In this document: piece by piece, positions 1 to 8,552 of the stretch
How positions within the stretch are numbered: the first letter of the stretch is position 1
Layout of the letters: every line of letters starts with the position of its first letter
Assembly: GCF_900101625.1 (NCBI RefSeq)
Contig: NZ_FMYZ01000005.1
Span: forward strand, 1 to 64,000
Length of the DNA: 64,000 bases
Origin: Cupriavidus sp. YR651
Lineage (GTDB): Bacteria; Pseudomonadota; Gammaproteobacteria; Burkholderiales; Burkholderiaceae
Direction: 5' to 3'
The notes under the pieces: generated by a model
Databases searched by the model: none
Told to the model about the DNA's origin: nothing
The model's input: only the letters and a program-made list of their open reading frames with translations
Translations under genes and position numbers: made by a program

Positions 1-1
1 C

Positions 2-859
2 ATGCTCTACCCCGAACTGTTCAAATCGTTGGAATCGGTCCGCTGGCACATGGACAAGGACATCCCATGGGATTCCTTCGACGCCAGTCTGCTGACCGAT
101 GACCAGGCGAAAACCATCCGCATGAATGCCATCACCGAATGGTCCGCCCTGCCGGCCACGGAGATGTTCCTGCGCGACAACCGCCACGATTCCGACTTTT
201 CGGCGTTCATGAGCATCTGGTTCTTCGAGGAACAGAAGCACTCGCTGGTGCTGATGGAGTACCTGCGCCGCTTCCGCCCCGACCTGGTGCCGACCGAGGA
301 GGAGCTGCACGCCGTGCGCTTCGAGTTCGACCCGGCCCCGCCGCTGGAAACGCTGATGCTGCATTTCTGCGGCGAGATCCGCCTGAACCACTGGTATCGC
401 CGCGCCGCCGAATGGCACTCGGAACCGGTGATCAAGCACATCTACCGCACGCTGTCCCAGGACGAAGCCCGCCACGGCGGCGCGTACCTGCGCTACATGA
501 AGAAGTACCTGGCCCAGTTTGGCGACTCGGCACGCGCGGCGTTTGCCAAAATCGGCGTGCTGATGGCATCGGCCCGCCGCACGGAAAAGCCGCTGCACCC
601 GACCAACCTGCACGTGAACAAGGCGTTGTTCCCCCGCGACACGGTGCAGTCGCGCCTGCCGGACCCGGACTGGCTCGAGCACTGGCTCGACGAGCAGATC
701 CGCTTTGACGAAGGCTGGGAAAAGAAGGTGATCGAACGGATCCTGCACAACATGTCGCTGCTGTTCGAGCGCACGTTTGATACGGTCCAGGACCTGAACC
801 GCTACCGGAGGGAACTCCGGAGTGAATCGGGGACGGTCGACGTGGCGACCACCGCATAG
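2..859 (+). CDS. Ferritin-like diiron protein (acyl-ACP desaturase-like fold)
   Basis: A 285-residue, mostly helical protein. Two carboxylate/histidine clusters typical of ferritin-like diiron enzymes are visible: F-F-E-E-Q-K-H near residue 76 and D-E-A-R-H-G-G near residue 154. Together they resemble the E-E-x-x-H and D-E-x-R-H metal-binding motifs of the acyl-ACP desaturase and ribonucleotide-reductase-like superfamily. The reaction cannot be read from sequence; oxidation or desaturation of a lipid-like substrate is only an inference. The ATG is the second base of the window, so the ribosome-binding site lies outside and an earlier start cannot be excluded. The next gene is convergent. No signal peptide is seen, so a cytoplasmic location is expected. 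Confidence 0.7.
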   Translation: MLYPELFKSLESVRWHMDKDIPWDSFDASLLTDDQAKTIRMNAITEWSALPATEMFLRDNRHDSDFSAFMSIWFFEEQKHSLVLMEYLRRFRPDLVPTEEELHAVRFEFDPAPPLETLMLHFCGEIRLNHWYRRAAEWHSEPVIKHIYRTLSQDEARHGGAYLRYMKKYLAQFGDSARAAFAKIGVLMASARRTEKPLHPTNLHVNKALFPRDTVQSRLPDPDWLEHWLDEQIRFDEGWEKKVIERILHNMSLLFERTFDTVQDLNRYRRELRSESGTVDVATTA

Positions 860-953
860 TCACGGCTGTCGCACTCGCAAAAGCGTGAATGCCGCCGCAG
901 CGCTGGCGGGCGGCCGATCGGCGGATCGCTGATCGGATATAGGCGGTGCGGCT

Positions 954-1580
954 TCAGTCCGCGCCGCGCTTCAGCACCAGCGCCAGCTGTAGCGCCGTGG
1001 CGGCCACCGTGTCGACATCGGGCGAGTAACCATGGCGGATCCAGTGCAGCGCCACGTGGATGATCCCGCCTGCCACGCCGGCCAGCAGCATCGGATCGGG
1101 CTCGGCTTCGCCCGGCAACAGCGCGCGCGACAGTAGTCCGCCAAATTCGCGTAGCGACAAGCCCAGCGCGGCATCCACCGGCCGGCTCACGCCACGGATT
1201 TCCACCAGGAACACCCGCGCCGAGCGCGGTTCACATTGCAGCGTGCCGAAGTACGTGCGCAGCATCGCCAGTGCCCGGTGCTGGCCATCTCCACCGGCCG
1301 CCTCCCCCGCTTTCTCGATCTTCTGCAGCAACAGCTGCGTGACCGTTTCAAACGATGCCAGCAGCAAGGCCTCGCTGTTGGCAAACGATTCGTAGAAATA
1401 GCGCTCGGTCAGGCCAGCGGCCTCGCACACGGCCTTGACGGTCGCGTTCTGGTAGCCACGTTCGCCATAGACCTGCACGGCGGCAGCAATCAGCTGGGCG
1501 CGACGCTGGGCGCGGCGCTCGTCGGCTTCGGCGCCGCGGTAGCGGCGTGCGGGGGCTAGCTCGGCAGTCATGGAAGCCAT
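954..1580 (-). CDS. TetR family transcriptional regulator
   Basis: The 208-residue length is typical of TetR repressors. The N-terminal helix-turn-helix spans about residues 27-75 and contains A-A-V-Q-V-Y-G-E-R-G-Y followed by A-G-L-T-E-R-Y-F-Y-E-S-F, the family's recognition-helix pattern. The C-terminal part is a ligand-binding helical domain. It is divergent from the monooxygenase operon that begins at 1655, and an inverted-repeat array lies between them, so it probably represses both itself and that operon. A second in-frame ATG three codons in (1571) is an alternative start. The ligand is unknown; a ketone or ester substrate of the monooxygenase is a reasonable guess. Confidence 0.85.
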   Translation of the reverse strand: MASMTAELAPARRYRGAEADERRAQRRAQLIAAAVQVYGERGYQNATVKAVCEAAGLTERYFYESFANSEALLLASFETVTQLLLQKIEKAGEAAGGDGQHRALAMLRTYFGTLQCEPRSARVFLVEIRGVSRPVDAALGLSLREFGGLLSRALLPGEAEPDPMLLAGVAGGIIHVALHWIRHGYSPDVDTVAATALQLALVLKRGAD

Positions 1581-1582
1581 TA

Positions 1583-1627
1583 TGACATTCCCTATTGTCA
1601 GATTGCGTCTGACAACCTATGTTGTCA
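1583..1627. promoter_or_regulatory. Probable TetR operator array between divergent genes
   Basis: A perfect 8-bp inverted repeat, TTGTCAGA / TCTGACAA with a 5-bp spacer, occupies 1595-1615. Further TGACA/TGTCA half-sites lie at 1583-1587 and 1622-1627, giving four half-sites in alternating orientation every 13-14 bp. The array sits between the TetR gene and the monooxygenase and is the obvious binding site for the TetR protein. It overlaps the most upstream ATG of the monooxygenase reading frame (1619), which favours the later start at 1655. Confidence 0.7.
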
Positions 1628-1654
1628 AATACATCCCCGATTCGGATTTCCGTC

Positions 1655-3172
1655 ATGACAGCCCCCTCTTCCAGTGACGCAGTCCTTGATGTCCTGATCG
1701 TCGGCGCCGGCCTGTCCGGCATCGGCGCCGCCCGGCAGCTGCAGCAGCGCTGCGCCGGCAAGCGCTATGTGATCCTCGAGGCCCGTGAATCAATGGGCGG
1801 CACCTGGGACCTGTTCCGCTATCCGGGCATCCGGTCGGACTCGGACATGTACACCCTGGGCTACCGATTCAAGCCGTGGCGTGGCGCCAAAGCCATCGCC
1901 GACGGACCGTCGATCCTGGCCTATATCCGCGAAACCGCCGAGGAAGCCGGCATTACCCGCCACATCCGCTTCGGCCACAAGGTCGTCAGCGCGGCGTGGG
2001 ATAGCCGGGAAGCCTGCTGGACCGTCGAGGTCGATCGCGCGACGGACAGCACCCGGATACGGCTGCGCGCCCGGTTCCTGTACGTTTGCGCCGGCTACTA
2101 CAGCTATGCCGAAGGCCACCGGCCCACCTTCCCGGGCGAGGAAAACTTCCGCGGCCAGATGGTGCATCCCCAGTTCTGGGACGACTCGCTCGACTATGCC
2201 GGCAAGCGCGTGGTGGTGATCGGCAGCGGCGCCACCGCCGTGACGCTGGTGCCAGCCATGGCGCAGACCGCCGCGCACGTGACGATGCTCCAGCGTTCGC
2301 CCACCTTTATCGTGACCCGCCCCGGCGAAGATGCCATCGCGCAGCAACTGCGACGCGTGCTGCCCGAGCACCTGGCCTATCGCGCCACGCGCTGGAAGAA
2401 CGTGCTGCTGGGCATGTTCTTCTTCCAGCTGGCGCGCCGTCGGCCGGCAAAGGTCAAGCAGCGCCTGGTCAGCCTGGCCGCCGCGCAGCTCGAACCCGGT
2501 TTCGATGTCGATACGCATTTCACCCCGCGCTACAACCCGTGGGACCAGCGCGTCTGCCTGGTCCCCGATGGCGACCTGTTCCGCGAAATCCGCGATGGCC
2601 GCGCGTCGGTGGTGACCGACCAGATCGACCGATTCACGGAAGCTGGCCTCCTTCTCAAGTCAGGCAAGACGCTGCCCGCCGATATCGTCGTGGTCGCCAC
2701 CGGGCTGAAGCTCAACATGCTGGGCGACATCGCGCTCAGCGTCGATGGCCAGCCGCGCCGCCCGTCGGAATCGCTCGCGTACAAGGGCATGATGCTGAGC
2801 AACGTGCCGAACCTTGTGCTGGCCTTCGGCTACACCAATGCGTCATGGACGCTGAAGGCAGACCTGACCGCCGAGTACGTCTGCCGCCTGCTCCGGTTCA
2901 TGGATCGCCGCAGCTACCGCTACGCCATGCCACAGATTGACCCTGACATACAGGCGGTGCCGTTCCTCGATTTCACCTCGGGCTACGTGCAGCGTGCTGC
3001 CACGGTGCTGCCCCGGCAGGGGCATCGCAAGCCCTGGCGGGTCTACCAGAACTACCTGATGGATATGCTGACGATCCGTCACGGCCGCATCGACGACGGC
3101 GTGCTCCGGTTCGACCCCACGCAATCCGCCACGATGCCAAACAACGAGCCGATCGCAGAAGCCCAGCCATGA
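1655..3172 (+). CDS. Flavin-dependent monooxygenase, Baeyer-Villiger type
   Basis: About 505 residues. An FAD-binding G-A-G-L-S-G-I-G lies at the N-terminus and a second dinucleotide motif, V-V-V-I-G-S-G-A-T-A-V, in the middle for NADPH. Between them is F-R-G-Q-M-V-H-P-Q-F-W-D, which matches the Baeyer-Villiger fingerprint F-x-G-x-x-x-H-x-x-x-W-(P/D). The R-Y-P-G-I-R-S-D-S-D-M-Y segment is also typical of this family. Such enzymes insert oxygen next to a ketone to give an ester or lactone, or oxidise heteroatoms. The frame is open from an ATG at 1619, but 1655 is preferred because the operator covers the earlier ATG. The 3' end overlaps the next gene by ATGA, so the two are translationally coupled. 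Confidence 0.85.
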   Translation: MTAPSSSDAVLDVLIVGAGLSGIGAARQLQQRCAGKRYVILEARESMGGTWDLFRYPGIRSDSDMYTLGYRFKPWRGAKAIADGPSILAYIRETAEEAGITRHIRFGHKVVSAAWDSREACWTVEVDRATDSTRIRLRARFLYVCAGYYSYAEGHRPTFPGEENFRGQMVHPQFWDDSLDYAGKRVVVIGSGATAVTLVPAMAQTAAHVTMLQRSPTFIVTRPGEDAIAQQLRRVLPEHLAYRATRWKNVLLGMFFFQLARRRPAKVKQRLVSLAAAQLEPGFDVDTHFTPRYNPWDQRVCLVPDGDLFREIRDGRASVVTDQIDRFTEAGLLLKSGKTLPADIVVVATGLKLNMLGDIALSVDGQPRRPSESLAYKGMMLSNVPNLVLAFGYTNASWTLKADLTAEYVCRLLRFMDRRSYRYAMPQIDPDIQAVPFLDFTSGYVQRAATVLPRQGHRKPWRVYQNYLMDMLTIRHGRIDDGVLRFDPTQSATMPNNEPIAEAQP

Positions 3173-4137
3173 ACGCCCTCCTGATTCTCGCGCTTGTCAT
3201 CGCGGTGCCGCTACTGGCGCTGCTCGCCCTGCTCTTCCTGTTTACCTGGCGCACCACGCGCAAGATCGAGGCCGCCCTGCCACCCGCCGGCCAGTTCGTC
3301 GATGTGCCCGGCGCGCGCCTGCATATCGTCGAACGTGGCCGGGGCCCCGCCGTGCTGCTGGTGCACGGCTTGTCCGGCCAGCTTGGCAACTTCGACTACG
3401 GCATGATCGCGCCGTTGTCGCGCGACTTCCGCGTCATCGCCGTCGACCGCCCCGGCGCAGGCTATTCCACGCGCGAGCCCGGTTCGCCCGCCGACCTCCG
3501 CGCGCAGGCCGACACGCTGGCCGCGCTGATCGACACGCTGGGGCTGGAAAAACCGCTCGTGGTCGGCCATTCGCTCGGCGGTGCCATCTCCCTGGCGCTG
3601 GCCACCCACTACCCCGAACGCGTCGGCGGCCTGGCGCTGATCGCCCCGCTGACGCATCCCCCGGGCGAGGTGTCGCCGGTATTCAAGGCGATGACGGTGC
3701 AAGGCGCGCTGATGCGCAAGCTGATCGCCTGGACGCTTGTCATCCCGATGTCGATCCGCCGCCGCGAGCAAGTCATGAATATCGTCTTCGGCCCCGACGC
3801 GGTGCCGGCGGACTTCCCCACGCGCGGTGGCGGCCTGCTTGCACTGCGGCCCAGCCATTTCATCGGCGCGTCGGAAGACCTGATCGGCGTGGCGCACAGC
3901 CTGCCGCCGCTGCTGCCGCGCTATGGCGAACTGCGCGTGCCGGTCAGCATCCTGTTTGGCCGCGAAGACCGCATCCTCGACTACCGGATGAACGGTGAAG
4001 CGTTCGTCGCCAAGGTGCCGGCCGCCAGACTGACCCTGGTCACCGGCGGGCACATGCTGCCCGTGACTGCCGTCGACGCCAGCGTCGATTTCGTGCGTAC
4101 CGCCGCGGCAAGCCTGGGCGACGCGGTACCCGCCTGA
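3169..4137 (+). CDS. Membrane-anchored alpha/beta hydrolase
   Basis: 322 residues. A strong hydrophobic helix (about residues 3-26) at the N-terminus probably anchors the protein in the membrane. An alpha/beta-hydrolase domain follows, with oxyanion region L-V-H-G-L-S-G, nucleophile elbow G-H-S-L-G-G, an acidic residue in F-G-R-E-D-R-I-L and histidine in T-G-G-H-M-L-P. It starts within the stop codon of the monooxygenase (ATGA at 3169). The pairing suggests that the hydrolase cleaves the ester or lactone made by the monooxygenase, a common arrangement in ketone degradation, but the substrate is not visible from sequence. Confidence 0.82.
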   Translation: MNALLILALVIAVPLLALLALLFLFTWRTTRKIEAALPPAGQFVDVPGARLHIVERGRGPAVLLVHGLSGQLGNFDYGMIAPLSRDFRVIAVDRPGAGYSTREPGSPADLRAQADTLAALIDTLGLEKPLVVGHSLGGAISLALATHYPERVGGLALIAPLTHPPGEVSPVFKAMTVQGALMRKLIAWTLVIPMSIRRREQVMNIVFGPDAVPADFPTRGGGLLALRPSHFIGASEDLIGVAHSLPPLLPRYGELRVPVSILFGREDRILDYRMNGEAFVAKVPAARLTLVTGGHMLPVTAVDASVDFVRTAAASLGDAVPA

Positions 4138-4169
4138 GCCTGATCGTGATGACTGAAAGGAACCCTGCC

Positions 4170-4895
4170 ATGGCTGCTTCAACCGGTATCGATCCCTACA
4201 GGCGCGACCTGCTCACGGCATTCCGCGCCGTGCGCAAGCTGCTGGCGGACGGCAACGACACCGAGCAGGTGTTCCGCATCATGCGGGCGATGAACGGCCC
4301 TGCCATGCCGAAGAACTACCGCCGGCTGCTGAGCACACCCGACGGCAGGCGGCTGGCCTATCAGCGCATCGAACTGGCCGAGCGCCTTACCGATCCGGCC
4401 TACATCGCCAGCTTCGCACCGGGTACGGTCGGCGCCGCCTATCGCGCGTTCCTCGAAAAGACCGGCTACAGCGCCGACGGCCTGGCCCAGGTATCCAACC
4501 TGAACCAGGAGCCGCTGATCGAGGACGCCTATATGTGGTTTGGCCGCCGGACGCGCGACATCCATGACATCTGGCATGTGCTGACCGGCTATCGCGCCGA
4601 CGAAAGCCTCGGCGAGGCCGCGCTGGTTGCGTTCAGCTACGCGCAGACCGGCGGCACCGGCTGGGCCTTCATCGCCGTCGCGGCCTCGCTGAAAAGCCTG
4701 CGCGTGACCGGCAGCCTGGCCTTCGCCCGCGCGGTGCTGGAAGGCTACCGCCTGGGCCGCCGGGCAAGCTGGCTGCTCGGCGAGGACTACGAGAAGCTGC
4801 TTCGCGAGCCGATCGAGGCGGCGCGAGAGCGGCTCGGCATCGCCGAACCGGCGCGTTATCTTGCCTGCAATCCGGCGCAGGAGTGGACGGCGTAA
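4170..4895 (+). CDS. Coq4 family protein
   Basis: About 241 residues. The central W-F-G-R-R-T-R-D-I-H-D-I-W-H-V-L-T-G-Y segment matches the H-D-x-x-H zinc motif of Coq4, the protein that in eukaryotes takes part in ubiquinone ring processing and binds lipids. In bacteria Coq4-like proteins are often found in catabolic operons and their role is unclear. The start at 4170 is chosen because GAAAGGAA lies 8-10 bases upstream; a GTG at 4146 is possible but lacks a good ribosome-binding site. It is the third gene of the monooxygenase-hydrolase operon and probably helps deliver or modify a hydrophobic substrate. Confidence 0.78.
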   Translation: MAASTGIDPYRRDLLTAFRAVRKLLADGNDTEQVFRIMRAMNGPAMPKNYRRLLSTPDGRRLAYQRIELAERLTDPAYIASFAPGTVGAAYRAFLEKTGYSADGLAQVSNLNQEPLIEDAYMWFGRRTRDIHDIWHVLTGYRADESLGEAALVAFSYAQTGGTGWAFIAVAASLKSLRVTGSLAFARAVLEGYRLGRRASWLLGEDYEKLLREPIEAARERLGIAEPARYLACNPAQEWTA

Positions 4896-4996
4896 GCCTG
4901 TGCGGCACCGCATGCCGAGCGTTCGGCAGGAGTCCAAAGAGTAGTCACGAAAGCGCGATGGCGGACCGCGCTGCCAGGTCGTTTCGCCAGATTCAA

Positions 4997-5166
4997 TCAC
5001 ATCCCATTGGCGGCGTACATCGCGATATCCGCGCGACGCAGCAGCACGGCCACGTCTGCGCCGTTCTGCGGATGCCGATGCTTGCCCCCACGTCGACCAG
5101 TTGGCCTTCAATGGCCTTCGGCAACTGGAGCGCCTTCAGGAGCCGCTTCGCGATCCGTTGAGCGGG
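4997..5166 (-). pseudogene. Remnant of a GGDEF (diguanylate cyclase) domain
   Basis: Reading the minus strand from about 5162 gives A-Q-R-I-A-K-R-L-L-K-A-L, then E-G-Q-L-V-D-V-G-A-S-I-G-I. After a frame change near 5070 it continues as H-P-Q-N-G-A-D-V-A-V-L-L-R-R-A-D-I-A-M-Y-A-A-N and stops at 4997-4999. This is the C-terminal third of a GGDEF domain, recognisable by S-I-G-I and L-L-R-R-A-D-x-A-M-Y. The catalytic GG(D/E)EF loop and everything upstream are missing, an in-frame stop lies just before the first conserved segment, and the frame is broken, so it is a dead fragment. It accounts for part of the gap 4896-5383; nothing else recognisable is seen there. Confidence 0.72.
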
Positions 5167-5383
5167 CCGTCACCCCGGCGTTCACGTCGCTTCCGCGCTG
5201 AAGCATGCCCGCGTTCACGGATTCCCCCGCAGCCCGGCCTTCACGGCGCGCTCAACTTCAGACCGCAGAGCGGAACGCGACGTTGGAGAGCGGGCCGACC
5301 CCAACCTAGACTCTCCACACCGCCGCTCACGGGCTCCGACTCCCGGAGACCCGTCAACGCCGGGCATGGAAATCAGGCCCCCT

Positions 5384-6160
5384 ATGAACCACCCGATGTC
5401 ACGCTTCGATCTGAGCGGCAAAGCCGCATTCATCTCCGGTGCCTCAAGCGGCATCGGTCTGCATACGGCACGCACACTGGCGGAAGCCGGCGCGGCGGTG
5501 GCGCTGGGCGCGCGGCGTGCCGATCGTCTTGATGCCGTTGTCGCCGAACTCCGCGCACAGGGCCACACGGCATGCGCTGTCCCGCTCGATGTCACCGATC
5601 CGGCCCGCATCGCCCCCGCCTGGCAGGAAGCCGAGAGCCAGCTCGGCCAGCCGATCGACATCCTGTTCAACAACGCCGGCGTGATCTACGTCGAGCGCTT
5701 CATCTCGCAAAGCCACGACGAGGTATCGCGCATCTTCGATACCAACCTCAAGGGCGCCTTCCTGATGGCCCAGGAGGCCGCCCGTCGCATGGCGGCGCGC
5801 GGCAGCGGCAGCATCATCAATATCGCCTCCTCGTCGGGCTTGCGTGCCGGCGGCCAGATGTCGAGCTATGGCGCCTCCAAGGCCGGGCTGATTCACCTGA
5901 CGCACATCATGGCCCTGGAACTGGCCAGCAAGGGGGTGCGTGTCAACGCGCTGGCGCCGGGCAACATCCTGACCGACATGCAGGCCGAGTTCGCCGAACG
6001 CGGCATCGAGGACGGCATCCTCAAGCGCATCCCGATGCGCCGCTTTGGCGAGCCGTCCGACCTCGACGGCGCCACGTTGCTGCTGGCCTCCGAAGCTGGC
6101 CGCTACATGACAGGCGCCGTCATTCCCATCGATGGCGGACAAATCCTCAGCTGGATGTAA
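5384..6160 (+). CDS. SDR family oxidoreductase
   Basis: About 258 residues, the usual size of classical short-chain dehydrogenases. The cofactor motif S-G-A-S-S-G-I-G is near the N-terminus, N-N-A-G-V follows in the middle, and the catalytic serine and Y-G-A-S-K (Y-x-x-x-K) come after it. The C-terminus ends P-I-D-G-G. An NAD(P)-dependent alcohol dehydrogenase or ketoreductase role is expected. ATGs occur at 5366, 5384 and 5396; 5384 is preferred because AGG lies six bases upstream, but the choice is uncertain. It is the first gene of the catabolic operon that runs to the IclR regulator at 12809. Confidence 0.88.
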   Translation: MNHPMSRFDLSGKAAFISGASSGIGLHTARTLAEAGAAVALGARRADRLDAVVAELRAQGHTACAVPLDVTDPARIAPAWQEAESQLGQPIDILFNNAGVIYVERFISQSHDEVSRIFDTNLKGAFLMAQEAARRMAARGSGSIINIASSSGLRAGGQMSSYGASKAGLIHLTHIMALELASKGVRVNALAPGNILTDMQAEFAERGIEDGILKRIPMRRFGEPSDLDGATLLLASEAGRYMTGAVIPIDGGQILSWM

Positions 6161-6197
6161 GCCGCCCCCCAAAAAACAAAACCCAACGGAGACCATC

Positions 6198-7187
6198 ATG
6201 CATCTGCAATTGCGCCCCGCGTGCGCCGGCTTGCTCGGCACCGCACTGCTGGCCCTCGGTCAATTCTCGTTCGCCGCGGAGTCTTACCCTTCCCGACCCA
6301 TCAAGGTCGTGGCGCCGTACGCGGCGGGCGGGGCCATCGACATCGTTGCGCGCACCCTGTCGGAACCGGTGGGCCGGGCGCTGGGCCAGCCGCTGGTGGT
6401 CGACAACCGTACCGGTGCGGCGGGCAACCTCGGCGTGGATGCCGTGGCCAAGGCACCGCCCGATGGCTACACGCTGACCGTCGCGCTGAGTTCCAACCTG
6501 ATGATCAACCAGTTTCTCTATACGAAGCTGCCCTACCACCCTGAAAAAGACCTGAAGCTGGTGGCGAAAGTCGCCGAAGCCCCGCTGGTGCTGGTCGTGA
6601 ACTCGCACCTTGAAGTCAGCAACATCGCCGAGCTACGCAAGTATGTGCAGTCGCACAAGGGCAAGATGTCCTACGGATCGTGGGGCGTGGGCACGATTTC
6701 CCATCTGAGTGCCAGCCGGCTGAACGACCTGCTTGGCGGCGACATGGCGCACGTTGCCTATCGCGGGGAATCGCCAATGATCAACGACCTGGTCGCCGGG
6801 AACATCCAGGTTTCCTTCGTGACGGGCGCACAGGCGCCACAGTTCATCGCGGCCGGGCGGCTGAAGGCGATCGGCGTCACTGGTCCGGCGCGGCTCACCG
6901 CGTTACCTGAAGTGCCAACGTTGAGCGAAACCGGCATCAGTGACCCGCTGCTCCGCGCCGTGGGCTGGGTTGGCGTCGCCGCGCCCGCCGGCACGCCGGC
7001 GCCCGTGGTCGACCGGTTGGCGAGCGAAATCGACAAGGCCCTCCGCAAGCCCGACGTGCAGAAGCGCATCCGCGACCTGGGCTGGGCGCCCAGCTACCAG
7101 GGGCCCGAAGACATCGCCGCGACGTATCGACGCGAGGCGCCGATCTGGAAGGAAGTGGTACGCCAGTCCGGCGCCAAGCTCGACTAG
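6198..7187 (+). CDS. Bug-family periplasmic solute-binding receptor
   Basis: About 329 residues. A signal peptide ends at F-A-A-E, after which the mature protein begins Y-P-S-R-P-I-K-V-V-A-P-Y-A-A-G-G-A-I-D, the hallmark of Bug (tripartite tricarboxylate transporter TctC-like) receptors. D-N-R-T-G-A-A-G-N-L-G and the G-x-P-Y/W-region repeats of the family are also present. These proteins bind carboxylates or related small molecules in the periplasm. The start at 6198 follows a GGAGACC ribosome-binding site. No TctA or TctB membrane partner is encoded nearby, so it is an orphan receptor that must share a transporter or act in sensing. The operon context suggests that it binds the pathway's substrate. 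Confidence 0.9.
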   Translation: MHLQLRPACAGLLGTALLALGQFSFAAESYPSRPIKVVAPYAAGGAIDIVARTLSEPVGRALGQPLVVDNRTGAAGNLGVDAVAKAPPDGYTLTVALSSNLMINQFLYTKLPYHPEKDLKLVAKVAEAPLVLVVNSHLEVSNIAELRKYVQSHKGKMSYGSWGVGTISHLSASRLNDLLGGDMAHVAYRGESPMINDLVAGNIQVSFVTGAQAPQFIAAGRLKAIGVTGPARLTALPEVPTLSETGISDPLLRAVGWVGVAAPAGTPAPVVDRLASEIDKALRKPDVQKRIRDLGWAPSYQGPEDIAATYRREAPIWKEVVRQSGAKLD

Positions 7188-7212
7188 CTCCCCCTCACCA
7201 AGAGCGCGCAAC

Positions 7213-7704
7213 ATGACCTCCCCCGAAACGACCAAGACCCAGACCACGGCCACGACCGCTGATCGCACCGCAGTGCGCGAAATGAACAGCTGGTTCTTCG
7301 ACACCTACCTGCCCGACTGGGTCCGGATGGGTGCCGACGCCGCCACCAGCGACGACGCCATCCTGCAGTACTGGGGCGCGCCCCTGCACGCCGCATCGGT
7401 CAACATGACCAAATGCCTGTTGACCGGCGACCAGGTCATCGGACTGCTGCGCGCGAACCAGGCGCCATTGCAGGCCCAGCAGTACACCCACACCGTGGTC
7501 CTGGACCGCGCCGTCAAGGGCTACAACAGCAACGCCGGATCGATCGACGTGATCTGGTCACGCCGCCGCGCTGACGAAAGTGAGATCGAGCGCCGCGCGG
7601 TCCACTTCGACATCCATCGCACCAGCGAAGGCTGGCGCGTGGTCACCGTGGCCAGCACGTTGACCGACCAGACCTCGCTCAGCGAAATCTGGGAAACCGT
7701 CTGA
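7213..7704 (+). CDS. Hypothetical protein, possibly NTF2-like fold
   Basis: About 163 residues, with no signal peptide or membrane segment. A segment W-F-F-D-T-Y-L-P-D-W is followed by I-L-Q-Y-W-G-A-P-L-H, and the C-terminal half has alternating beta-strand-like stretches (V-H-F-D-I-H-R-T and W-R-V-V-T-V-A). Size and layout recall SnoaL/NTF2-like domains such as DUF6841, but I cannot confirm this. It lies 25 bases after the Bug receptor and 25 before the enoyl-CoA hydratase in the same operon. A role as a small binding protein or isomerase for a pathway intermediate is only a guess. Confidence 0.6.
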   Translation: MTSPETTKTQTTATTADRTAVREMNSWFFDTYLPDWVRMGADAATSDDAILQYWGAPLHAASVNMTKCLLTGDQVIGLLRANQAPLQAQQYTHTVVLDRAVKGYNSNAGSIDVIWSRRRADESEIERRAVHFDIHRTSEGWRVVTVASTLTDQTSLSEIWETV

Positions 7705-7729
7705 AGCTCTAAAGCACGAGGAAATCAAG

Positions 7730-8539
7730 ATGAAGCCTTCCACCGAAACCGGACTGGTGCGGTACGCACTGCAGAACGGCGTGGCGATCGTCACGCTCAA
7801 CCGGCCGCCGCAGAACCGCCTGACCCGGCCGCTCTATGCCGAGCTGGAAACCGCGGTCCGCCAGGCCGTCCGCGAGGGCGCCCGATGCATGCTGTTTCGC
7901 AGCGATCTCGATGATTTCTGCCTCGGCGGCGACTTTCGCGAGTGGCCCCATCTGGAAACCCATGCCGCCCGGCGCGAACGCTTCGGCTACTCCAACGGCA
8001 TCCTGAACGCGATTGAATCGCTGCCGATTCCCACCATCACCGCAGTCAATGGCCGGGCCTACGGCGGCGGCTTCGAATTCGCGCTGCACACCGACCTGAT
8101 CATCGCCGCCGAGTCCGCCAGGTTCCGCTTTACCGAGGCGACGCTGGGCGTATCGCCGCTGGCGGGTGGGGTCCAGCGCATTGCCGAACGCAGCGGACGC
8201 AGCGTGGCGGCGCGGCTGGTGATGCTGTCCGAAGAAATCACGGCGGCGGAAGCCCTGTCGCTGAACATCGTCGCCAAGGTGGTGCCCGACGAGCAGCTCG
8301 CGGACGTTGCGCTGGCCCATGCGCAAGCGCTCGCCGCCGGCCCCACGCGTGCCCACGCCGTGACCAAGTCGGTGCTGGCGGCGTGGTCCGCCGGCGGTGT
8401 GCGCAGTGCCGACGAGGCCATGATCGAGCACGTCTCGGTGCTGCTGGCTACCGACGACGTGCAGCGCGGCGTGAGCTCCGCCATCCAGGCGATCGAGGCC
8501 GGCGTGGCCCGGCCGGACATCTCATTCAACGGTCAATAA
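7730..8539 (+). CDS. Enoyl-CoA hydratase/isomerase family protein
   Basis: 269 residues, typical of the crotonase family. The oxyanion-hole regions are D-D-F-C-L-G-G-D and N-G-R-A-Y-G-G-G-F-E-F; the second carries the G-G-G of the CoA-binding loop. The usual A-D-I segment appears as L-H-T-D-L-I-I-A. A good ribosome-binding site (GAGGAAATC) precedes the ATG. The protein probably hydrates or isomerises an unsaturated acyl-CoA made by the ligase at 10276, although crotonase-fold enzymes also include hydrolases and decarboxylases. It is mid-operon. Confidence 0.85.
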   Translation: MKPSTETGLVRYALQNGVAIVTLNRPPQNRLTRPLYAELETAVRQAVREGARCMLFRSDLDDFCLGGDFREWPHLETHAARRERFGYSNGILNAIESLPIPTITAVNGRAYGGGFEFALHTDLIIAAESARFRFTEATLGVSPLAGGVQRIAERSGRSVAARLVMLSEEITAAEALSLNIVAKVVPDEQLADVALAHAQALAAGPTRAHAVTKSVLAAWSAGGVRSADEAMIEHVSVLLATDDVQRGVSSAIQAIEAGVARPDISFNGQ

Positions 8540-8552
8540 AGGCAGGCGTCCG

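Noticed and set aside
5171..5383. Upstream part of the GGDEF gene fossil
   Set aside because: Both strands were read for the catalytic loop or further conserved segments and none was found; the fossil is limited to 4997-5166.
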